Source: JBIOWF01 sp044868295 (GTDB taxonomy: Bacteria > Actinomycetota > Actinomycetes > Streptosporangiales > Streptosporangiaceae). Taken from it: a stretch of 6,596 nt of DNA. The notes below the pieces were generated by a model. It saw only the letters and a program-made list of their open reading frames with translations. It did no database searches and was not told where the DNA came from. Positions 1-5,254 of the stretch are shown piece after piece. Every line of letters begins with the position of its first letter. The first letter of the stretch is position 1. The stretch covers positions 1-6,596 of the forward strand of contig JBIOWF010000336.1 in NCBI GenBank assembly GCA_044868295.1, given 5' to 3'. The translations under genes were made by a program, and so were the position numbers.

Positions 1-1470
1 CTGTCCGACACGAGCGCCATCCTGATCCGCTCCGCGACCAGGGTCGACGAGGAGGCCATCGCCGCCGCCCCGCACCTCAAGGTGATCGCCCGCGCCGGAG
101 TCGGCCTCGACAACGTCGACATCAAGGCGGCCACCACCGCCGGCGTCATGGTCGTCAACGCCCCGACCTCGAACATCGTCTCCGCCGCCGAGCAGGCCGT
201 CGCGCTGCTGCTCGCCGTCGCCCGGCACACCGTGCCCGCCGCCTCGGCGCTGAAGGGCGGCGAGTGGAAGCGCTCCAAGTACACCGGCGTGGAGCTCGAC
301 GAGAAGGTCGTCGGCATCCTCGGCCTCGGCAAGATCGGCCAGTTGGTCGCCCAGCGCCTCCAGCCGTTCGGTGTCGAGCTGATCGCCTACGACCCCTACC
401 TGCAGCCGGCCCGTGCCGCGCAGATGGGCGTCAAGCTGCTCTCGCTGGAGGAGGTGCTCCAGCACGCCGACTTCATCACCGTCCACCTGCCCAAGTCCAA
501 GGAGACCGTCGGTCTCATCGGCGACCGTGAGCTGCACACCGTCAAGCCGTCCGTCCGCCTGATCAACGTGGCCCGCGGCGGCATCATCGACGAGAACGCG
601 CTCTACTCGGCCATCAAGGAAGGCCGCGTCGCCGGCGCCGGCATCGACGTGTTCGCCAAGGAGCCCTGCACCGACAGCCCGCTGTTCGAGCTGGACCAGG
701 TCGTGGTGACGCCGCACCTCGGCGCGTCCACCCACGAGGCGCAGGAGAAGGCCGGCACCCAGGTCGCCCGCAGCGTCAAGCTGGCCCTGGCCGGCGAGTT
801 CGTGCCCGACGCGGTGAACGTCCAGGGCGGCGCGGTCGCCGAGGACGTGAAGCCGGGCCTGCCGCTCACCGAGAAGCTCGGGCGCATCTTCACCGCCCTG
901 GCCGGCGAGGTCGCCACCAGGCTCGACGTCGAGGTGCGCGGCGAGATCGCGTCCCAGGACGTGCGCGTGCTGGAGCTGGCCGCCCTCAAGGGCGTGTTCA
1001 CCGACGTCGTCGAGGACTCCGTCACCTACGTCAACGCCCCGCTGCTGGCCAAGGACCGGGGCACCTTGGTCGAGCTCGTCACCAGCTCCGAGAGCCCGGA
1101 CTGGCGCAACGTCATCACCGTCAGGGGCGTGCTGGCCGACGGGCGCGCGGTCTCCGTCTCGGGCACGCTGTCCGGCCCCCGGCAGATCATGAAGATCGTC
1201 GAGGTCAACGGGTTCGCCATGGAGATCGAGCCCACCGACCACCTGGCGTTCTACACCTACACCGACCGTCCCGGCATCGTCGGCATCGTCGGCCGCCTGC
1301 TCGGCGAGCACGGCGTCAACATCGCCTCAATGCAGGTCGCCAGAGGTGAGAAGGGCGGCAAGGCGCTCATCGCGCTGACGGTCGACTCCGCGATCCCGTC
1401 CGACGTCGTCGAGCAGATCGCGGGCGAGATCGGCGCCGACAGCGGCCGCACGGTCGACCTCGAAGACTGA
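1..1470 (+). CDS. serA: D-3-phosphoglycerate dehydrogenase, 5'-truncated by window edge
   Basis: The enzyme oxidises 3-phosphoglycerate to 3-phosphohydroxypyruvate with NAD+, the first step of the phosphorylated serine pathway, in the cytosol. The frame is open from base 1 to the TGA at 1468-1470, giving 489 codons. Full-length actinobacterial SerA has about 530 residues, so roughly 40 N-terminal residues lie outside the window; the GTG at 82 is internal. Residues below count from base 1. Visible are the Rossmann motif GLGKIG (108-113), the NVARGG segment with the substrate/catalytic Arg192, Glu221 in AKEP, and the catalytic His239 in TPHLGAS. An intervening (allosteric substrate-binding) domain spans roughly 280-410. 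A C-terminal ACT domain starts near 412 (TDRPGIVGIVGRL), which in this family is the serine feedback module. No key residue is missing. A strong hairpin follows, so it probably ends its transcription unit. Confidence 0.97.
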   Translation: MSDTSAILIRSATRVDEEAIAAAPHLKVIARAGVGLDNVDIKAATTAGVMVVNAPTSNIVSAAEQAVALLLAVARHTVPAASALKGGEWKRSKYTGVELDEKVVGILGLGKIGQLVAQRLQPFGVELIAYDPYLQPARAAQMGVKLLSLEEVLQHADFITVHLPKSKETVGLIGDRELHTVKPSVRLINVARGGIIDENALYSAIKEGRVAGAGIDVFAKEPCTDSPLFELDQVVVTPHLGASTHEAQEKAGTQVARSVKLALAGEFVPDAVNVQGGAVAEDVKPGLPLTEKLGRIFTALAGEVATRLDVEVRGEIASQDVRVLELAALKGVFTDVVEDSVTYVNAPLLAKDRGTLVELVTSSESPDWRNVITVRGVLADGRAVSVSGTLSGPRQIMKIVEVNGFAMEIEPTDHLAFYTYTDRPGIVGIVGRLLGEHGVNIASMQVARGEKGGKALIALTVDSAIPSDVVEQIAGEIGADSGRTVDLED

Positions 1471-1536
1471 TCGCCGGTCGCGACCTTCCGTCGCGCCCTC
1501 TGTTACGGCTTTTTCGTAGGCGGCTTTCTCGTACGG

Positions 1537-1576
1537 CGAGGCCCGCACCATGACACGTGTCAGGGTGCGGGCCTCG
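1537..1576 (+). terminator. Strong hairpin after serA, probable terminator
   Basis: A perfect 13-bp stem (CGAGGCCCGCACC at 1537-1549 pairing with 1564-1576) encloses one A/G mismatch and a 12-bp palindrome TGACACGTGTCA (1551-1562). The RNA would fold into a stem of about 17 pairs with a 4-nt loop. No U tract follows, which is common for actinobacterial terminators. It lies 66 bases after the serA stop. Because it is nearly symmetric it could also stop transcription arriving from the other strand. Termination is inferred from structure and position. Confidence 0.75.
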
Positions 1577-1613
1577 TTCGTGCCGGCTTTCGCGCGGACG
1601 GGCGGCGCAGTGG

Positions 1614-1650
1614 ATCTCGAATGGTGAGATAGTAGGTCGTCCTACGAGAT
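1614..1650. promoter_or_regulatory. Nested inverted repeats, candidate repressor operator
   Basis: The core is GTAGG-TCGT-CCTAC (1632-1645), a 5-bp dyad with a 4-base spacer. It is flanked by outer arms ATCTCG (1614-1619) and CGAGAT (1645-1650), and a further GAGAT sits at 1626-1630. Size and symmetry resemble operators of TetR-like dimeric repressors, but no such regulator is encoded in the window. It lies just upstream of a weak -10-like TAGCCT (1659-1664), suggesting control of the transcript that reads into the small ORF at 1902. The operator role is inference. Confidence 0.4.
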
Positions 1651-1661
1651 TCCTGGGGTAG

Positions 1662-1764
1662 CCTGGCTGGTAATGACGCGCCAGGTGTTCGTACTCCTTA
1701 CCTGCCGCGGCGGGGCCTGATGGGACAGGCCGGCGACCCGCCGCGGTGAGCGGCGTTGCCGGCT
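1662..1764 (+). other. Cluster of three predicted RNA hairpins, possible structured 5' leader
   Basis: Three stems can be drawn in order. The first is CCTGGC (1662-1667) with GCCAGG (1680-1685), 6 bp and a 12-nt loop. The second is CCGCGGCGGG (1705-1714) with CCCGCCGCGG (1737-1746), 10 perfect bp, extended inward by GCCTG (1715-1719) with CAGGC (1726-1730), leaving a 6-nt bulge on the 3' side. The third is a small stem, CGGC-GTT-GCCG (1751-1761), extendable by two pairs across a bulge. The stretch sits between the operator candidate and the small ORF, as a 5' leader would. I do not recognise a known riboswitch class, and GC-rich DNA readily yields chance hairpins. Confidence 0.35.
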
Positions 1765-1781
1765 GTCAGTCCCTTCGTTCT

Positions 1782-1900
1782 GTGACGCGCGATCCGTGTC
1801 CAGGCCGAAGCCCCGCTCCGGATTCGTGACCGGGATCCGTGTCCAGGCCCACCGTCCCACTGGGATCCACGCTCGGCCCGCTCACAGGAATGAGATCCAC
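1782..1900 (+). repeat. Degenerate GATCC-centred direct repeats upstream of small ORF
   Basis: The 16-mer GATCCGTGTCCAGGCC occurs exactly at 1791-1806 and 1834-1849. Each copy is preceded by a GTGAC (1782, 1826), so the similar unit is about 24-25 bases. Two shorter relatives, GATCCAC, follow at 1864-1870 and 1894-1900. The last three GATCC starts are spaced exactly 30 bases apart (1834, 1864, 1894), ending next to the ATG at 1902. The copies could be regulator sites or a decayed tandem duplication. Apart from these repeats I see nothing recognisable in 1765-1901. Confidence 0.5.
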
Positions 1901-1901
1901 G

Positions 1902-2018
1902 ATGTACGACATGTATCCCTGGAACCGTCCAGAGGACGCCAAGGACGAAGCCGCCGACGCCCTGCAGACCGCACTGGACCGTCGTGACAACGGCGGCTCC
2001 CCCCAGCCGCTCACATGA
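1902..2018 (+). CDS. Small hypothetical protein, 38 aa
   Basis: I do not recognise this protein. ATG at 1902 opens a 38-codon frame ending in TGA at 2016-2018. It begins MYDMYPWNRP, an aromatic head, followed by an acidic, Ala/Asp-rich stretch likely to be helical (about residues 11-28) and a Gly/Ser/Pro tail. It has no membrane segment, signal peptide or cysteine, so a soluble cytosolic peptide is likely. About 30 of 38 codons end in G or C, as expected for coding sequence here. AGGA (1886-1889) is a possible ribosome site with long spacing. An in-frame ATG at 1890 would add four residues (MRST) but sits directly on that AGGA. The ORF lies downstream of an operator-like dyad and predicted hairpins and faces the sugar-transport operon convergently. 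It could be a free small protein, a regulatory peptide or chance; its coding status is moderately likely. Confidence 0.5.
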   Translation: MYDMYPWNRPEDAKDEAADALQTALDRRDNGGSPQPLT

Positions 2019-2019
2019 C

Positions 2020-2049
2020 GCCACCGCCACCGCCACCGCCACCGCCACC
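2020..2049. repeat. Hexanucleotide array GCCACC x5
   Basis: Five perfect copies of GCCACC begin two bases after the stop of the small ORF and abut the GGCGAG array at 2050. It is noncoding between convergent genes. Perfect copies suggest recent slippage expansion. Confidence 0.95.
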
Positions 2050-2109
2050 GGCGAGGGCGAGGGCGAGGGCGAGGGCGAGGGCGAGGGCGAGGGCGAGGGC
2101 GAGGGCGAG
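2050..2109. repeat. Hexanucleotide array GGCGAG x10, G-quadruplex motif
   Basis: Ten perfect copies of GGCGAG generate nine GGG runs on the plus strand, each separated by the three-base loop CGA. This satisfies the classic four-run G-quadruplex pattern more than twice over. The minus strand is correspondingly C-rich. The array ends 10 bases downstream of the xylH stop and begins 31 bases after the small ORF stop, so transcripts from both sides would run into it. It may impede polymerase between the convergent units, which is inference. Confidence 0.95.
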
Positions 2110-2187
2110 CACGCACGTGCTACGTGACGCTGCCGCGCCCGCGGCGGGCGAGAGAGTCGATGGCCACGGCGAGGGCGAGCACGCACG
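2098..2187. repeat. 20-bp direct repeat shared by array edge and xylH 3' end
   Basis: GGCGAGGGCGAGCACGCACG is present at 2098-2117, the outer edge of the hexanucleotide array, and again at 2168-2187 inside the xylH coding end, where the minus strand encodes the segment around ACVLALA. The copies are 70 bases apart. The gene copy holds two GGCGAG units and the outer copy is fused to ten, so the array may have been seeded by duplication of coding sequence. Confidence 0.9.
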
Positions 2188-3310
2188 CGGTGACCATGTA
2201 TCGAACGGACGAGTCGACGCTCAGCAGGAACATGCCGTTGGTGATCGACTGGATGACCAGGATGCCGAGAAGCGCGGCATAGGTCCGTCCTCGGCCGCCG
2301 AACAGCGAGGTGCCGCCGATGACCGCCGCCGCGATCGCCATGAGCAGGATGTCGCTGCCGCCCGAGCCCTGGTTGACCGCGGACAGGCGGCTGGCCGACA
2401 GGATGCCGCCGAAGGCCGCCAGCGTGGACGACAGCACGAAGGCCAGCACGCGGATGCGATTCACGTTGATGCCGGCCCGGCGGGCCGCCTCGGCGTTGCC
2501 GCCCACCGCGTACATCCATTGGCCGACCGCGGTGTGCCGAAGGATCAGGTCGAAGCCCACCACCAGCGTGCCGAAGATGACCAGCAGGAGTGGCACACCG
2601 CGGTCGGCTGACATGATCAGTACGGCCGCCGCGAGCACTCCCGCGAGGCCGCCGACCTTGGCGATCAGCCACCATGCGGGCGTTACGGGCAGTTCGGCGG
2701 CGAGCCGCAGCCGCCGGTTGACCAGCCCCGACGCGCCGAAGACGATCGCCAGCCCGCCTGCGAGAAGCCAGGCCACTCCCACGGGCAGCCATGTGTCACT
2801 CAATTTCGCGACGAATCCGTCGAAGGGCAGGTTGATGATGCCGCCCTGGCCCAGCAGGTAGAGCAGCAGCCCCTGCCAGCCGATCAGGCCCGCAAGGGTC
2901 ACCACGAACGACGGCATCCGGATCCGGGTGAACATCAGCCCGTGCAACAGGCCGATGAGCGCGCCCGCGACCAGGGCGACCGCGATCGCCAGGATCGGGT
3001 TCCAGCCTTGCCGTACCGACAGGATCGCCATCACCACGGCGCACAGGCCGCTGACCGAGCCCGCCGACAGGTCGATCTCGCCGAGCAGCAACACCATGAT
3101 GATGCCGAGGGAGATCGTCCCGGTCGCCGCCATCTGCAGGACCAGGTTGGTGAGGTTCTCGGGGGACAGGAAGTGCTCGTTGAGCGACCCGAAGACGATC
3201 CCGATCGCGATCAGCCCGCCCACCACCGGCCACGCGCCCAGGTCTCCGTGCCGCAGCCGCTCCACCGCTTCCTTCGGCGTGTACGGCTTGCGCGTCAACG
3301 TCGTGCTCAT
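2120..3310 (-). CDS. xylH: XylH-type sugar ABC transporter permease
   Basis: This 396-residue inner-membrane permease would form the translocation path of a pentose-type ABC importer. The start (ATG at 3310-3308, MSTTLTRKPY) was chosen because it follows the ATPase stop by 31 bases; the longer open frame upstream only overlaps the ATPase gene. After a roughly 26-residue cytosolic leader, hydrophobic segments begin near residue 27, and about ten or more membrane spans can be drawn. GEIDLSAGSV (77-86) matches the G-x-I-D-L-S-x-G-S motif of the RbsC/XylH family. AGINVNRIRVLAF in the C-terminal half fits the cytosolic loop that contacts the ATPase. RbsC-type permeases have about 320 residues; the extra hydrophobic middle and total length match E. 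coli XylH (393). Substrate is inferred from family and neighbours; another monosaccharide is possible. It is the last gene of the minus-strand operon. Confidence 0.93.
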   Translation of the reverse strand: MSTTLTRKPYTPKEAVERLRHGDLGAWPVVGGLIAIGIVFGSLNEHFLSPENLTNLVLQMAATGTISLGIIMVLLLGEIDLSAGSVSGLCAVVMAILSVRQGWNPILAIAVALVAGALIGLLHGLMFTRIRMPSFVVTLAGLIGWQGLLLYLLGQGGIINLPFDGFVAKLSDTWLPVGVAWLLAGGLAIVFGASGLVNRRLRLAAELPVTPAWWLIAKVGGLAGVLAAAVLIMSADRGVPLLLVIFGTLVVGFDLILRHTAVGQWMYAVGGNAEAARRAGINVNRIRVLAFVLSSTLAAFGGILSASRLSAVNQGSGGSDILLMAIAAAVIGGTSLFGGRGRTYAALLGILVIQSITNGMFLLSVDSSVRYMVTACVLALAVAIDSLARRGRGSVT

Positions 3311-3341
3311 TCGTCGATCACCGCTTCTCGGCCTGTCCGGG

Positions 3342-4061
3342 TCATGCGGCGGCTCCCGTGATCGCGGCCACGATCGATTCCTGGGAGGCGTCAGCCGTAC
3401 GGAACTCACCGGCGTTGCGCCCGAGGCGCAGCACGACCACGCGGTCGCTGACGGCGCGCACGTCGGCGAGGTTGTGGGAGATGAGCAGGACCGCCAGGCC
3501 GCGGTCACGCAGCCGCCTGATCAGGTCGAGGACCTGTGCGGTCTGCTCGACGCCCAGGGCGGCGGTGGGCTCGTCGAGGATGACCAGCCGGGGCTCGCCG
3601 ACGAGCGCGCGGGCGATGGCCACGGACTGACGCTGGCCGCCCGACAGCATCGCCACCGGCACGCGGATGTCGCGGATCCGCACGTCGAGCGAGGTCAGAA
3701 GGTCACGGGCGGATCGTTCCATCCGTATATGACTGAGCACGGCCCACCTGCGCCGCTCGGAGCCGAGGAACAGGTTGGCCACGACGTCGAGGTTCTCGCA
3801 GAGCGCGAGATCCTGGTAGACGGTCGAGATGCCCAGGGCCTGGGCGTCGTGCGGGTCGCCGATGCGCACCCGCTCGTCGTCGATCTCGATCCCGCCGGTG
3901 TCCGGGCTGATCGCCCCGGCGATGACCTTGACGAGGGTGGACTTTCCCGCCCCGTTGTCGCCGACCAGCGCGACGACCTCGCCGGGACGCAGGTCCAGGC
4001 TCACTCCCTGGAGAGCCTGGACCGCGCCGTAACGCTTGGAGACGTCCTTCGCGGAGATCAT
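3342..4061 (-). CDS. xylG: Sugar ABC transporter ATP-binding protein, single-domain
   Basis: This cytosolic ATPase of 239 residues would energise import through the neighbouring permease. All nucleotide-binding elements are present: Walker A GDNGAGKST (34-42), Q-loop Gln83 in VYQD, signature LSGGQ (139-143), Walker B LVILDE (159-164, catalytic Glu164) and switch His196 in ISHN. E. coli XylG and RbsA are about 500 residues with two fused ATPase domains. This is a single complete domain like FrcA and actinobacterial XylG-type proteins, so it should act as a homodimer. Its ATG directly follows the TAG of the binding-protein gene with no gap, and an AAGGCGGG ribosome site lies inside that gene's last codons, implying translational coupling. 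Position between xylF- and xylH-like genes supports the assignment; the exact sugar is not proven by sequence. Confidence 0.93.
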   Translation of the reverse strand: MISAKDVSKRYGAVQALQGVSLDLRPGEVVALVGDNGAGKSTLVKVIAGAISPDTGGIEIDDERVRIGDPHDAQALGISTVYQDLALCENLDVVANLFLGSERRRWAVLSHIRMERSARDLLTSLDVRIRDIRVPVAMLSGGQRQSVAIARALVGEPRLVILDEPTAALGVEQTAQVLDLIRRLRDRGLAVLLISHNLADVRAVSDRVVVLRLGRNAGEFRTADASQESIVAAITGAAA

Positions 4062-5150
4062 CTACTGGATTCCCGCCTTGTCGCACGCGTCCTTGAGCTC
4101 CGCGGTGCACACGTCGGCGGCCTTGTAGAAGCCGTCCTTGATGATGGTTCCGGCGATCTTGTCGGCCGTGACCGGGATGGGATCGAGCAGGAACGACGGA
4201 ATGTCGGCGGTGCCGTTGTTCACGGTCGAGGTGGCGTTGGGCTGCCGGCCGTTGGTCAGCGCGACCGCCAGCTCGGCGGCCTTCTCGGCTTCGGCCCGGA
4301 TGTCGAGGTAGATCGTCATGTACTGCTCGCCGCTGAGGATCCGCTGGACGGCGGCGAGCTCGGAGTCCTGGCCGGTGATCGGCGGGATCGTCGCGTATCC
4401 GGCGCGCTTCATGGCCGCGATCGCGCCGCTGGCCATGCCGTCGTTGGCCGACAGCACTCCCACGATGTTGTCGCGGCCGATCGCCGTGATGGCCTGCTCC
4501 ATCTCCTGCTGGGCCTTGTCCGGGCTCCAGTCGGGTGTGTCGAACTCCCGCCCGATCTTGACCTTTCCGTCGAGGACGTTGTGCGCGCCCTTCTTGTAGT
4601 CGGCCGAGCTCGGGTCGGTCGGGGCGCCGTGGATCATCACGATCTCGCCCTTTCCGGCCGTGCCCTTGGCGTTGAGCGCGTCGAGCAGGGCCTGACCCTG
4701 CATCTCGCCGACGCGGACGTTGTTGAACGAGACGTAGTAGGCGTAGTCGATACCGGAGATCAGCCGGTCGTAGGCGATCACCGGGATCTTCTTCTGCTTG
4801 GCCTGGTTGACCAGTGGCGCGACGCCGGCGGCGTCCACCGCGTCGAGGACGAGCACGTCGGCGCCCTGGGTGAGGGCGGCCTCGACCTGCTGTTGCTGCT
4901 TGGCGGCGTCCTGGTCGGCGTTGGAGTAGAGCAGCTCGCAGTCCGCGCAGAGCGCCTTCACCTTGGCTTCGAAGAGGGGCCGGTCGAACGCCTCGTAGCG
5001 CGTGGTCTTGGACTCGGGCAGGAAGAGAGCGATCGTCTTGCCCTCCTTGGCGCTGCCCGCAGAGGGGCCTGCCGTCGTGTTGTCGCTATTGGAGCAGGCG
5101 GCACTCAGCAGGAGCGCCGCGATAGGGATGGCCAGCAGTCCTTGTCGCAT
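4062..5150 (-). CDS. xylF: XylF-type sugar-binding lipoprotein of ABC importer
   Basis: This is the extracellular solute-binding component, 362 residues, first gene of the operon. The start ATG (5150-5148, MRQGLLAIPI) is chosen for its ribosome site AGGAAGG (5166-5160, 9 bases away) and because a lipoprotein signal peptide follows directly; longer frames upstream cross the AT-rich promoter region. The hydrophobic stretch 5-18 runs into LLSAAC with lipidated Cys19. Ser at -3 is a slightly unusual lipobox residue. A Ser/Thr/Gly linker to about residue 37 precedes a type I periplasmic-binding fold (Peripla_BP_4). AYDRLI followed by a DYAYYVSFNNVRVGEMQ segment (about 127-151), and GQDSELAAVQRI later, closely parallel E. 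coli XylF from memory. Xylose is therefore the best substrate guess. Cys68 and Cys71 form an odd C-x-x-C pair after export. Confidence 0.93.
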   Translation of the reverse strand: MRQGLLAIPIAALLLSAACSNSDNTTAGPSAGSAKEGKTIALFLPESKTTRYEAFDRPLFEAKVKALCADCELLYSNADQDAAKQQQQVEAALTQGADVLVLDAVDAAGVAPLVNQAKQKKIPVIAYDRLISGIDYAYYVSFNNVRVGEMQGQALLDALNAKGTAGKGEIVMIHGAPTDPSSADYKKGAHNVLDGKVKIGREFDTPDWSPDKAQQEMEQAITAIGRDNIVGVLSANDGMASGAIAAMKRAGYATIPPITGQDSELAAVQRILSGEQYMTIYLDIRAEAEKAAELAVALTNGRQPNATSTVNNGTADIPSFLLDPIPVTADKIAGTIIKDGFYKAADVCTAELKDACDKAGIQ

Positions 5151-5254
5151 GGCACGGATCCTTCCTCGTGACCCTGAAGGGGTTGATAAGAAAGGTAATT
5201 TATTATCAGCTGAATGACTAGGGGTACTGGATAGATCACAGTGCGGAGGAGCAG
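5151..5254. promoter_or_regulatory. Divergent xylF/ROK control region with candidate operators
   Basis: This 104-base gap between divergent starts holds an island at about 5183-5215 that is roughly three-quarters A/T in otherwise GC-rich DNA. Within it TGATAA (5184-5189) and TTATCA (5203-5208) form a 6-bp inverted repeat with a 13-base spacer. On the minus strand GATAAT (5207-5202) is a good -10 for xylF, with only a poor -35 match around 5230-5225. A second weaker dyad, ACTG (5226-5229) with CAGT (5239-5242), overlaps that -35 area. Both fit repression by the adjacent ROK protein, whose family often binds AT-rich dyads. No convincing plus-strand promoter could be fixed. Confidence 0.6.

Noticed and set aside
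1642..1860. Minus-strand 72-residue frame in the intergenic region
   Set aside because: No ribosome site or recognisable features; it overlaps the repeats and hairpins and looks like a chance frame.
2020..2109. CRISPR array
   Set aside because: The units are contiguous 6-mers with no unique spacers and no cas genes nearby.
2015..2611. A plus-strand open frame starting with a proline run and then Ala-Arg repeats
   Set aside because: The sequence is just the two hexanucleotide arrays read as protein, followed by xylH antisense; there is no ribosome site or domain.
1698..2792. Minus-strand 364-residue open frame with Ser-Pro and Ala-Val dipeptide repeats
   Set aside because: It overlaps xylH in another frame and reads through the arrays; no family features.
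3311..3508. Longer N-terminus for the permease (462 residues)
   Set aside because: The extension lies inside the ATPase gene and is not membrane-like; ATG at 3310 gives the family's usual length.
2928..5171. A 747-residue open frame antisense to the sugar operon
   Set aside because: It runs opposite three genes with full family motifs, has a skewed Asp/Gly/Val/Arg composition with no recognisable domain, and is typical of antisense frames in GC-rich DNA.
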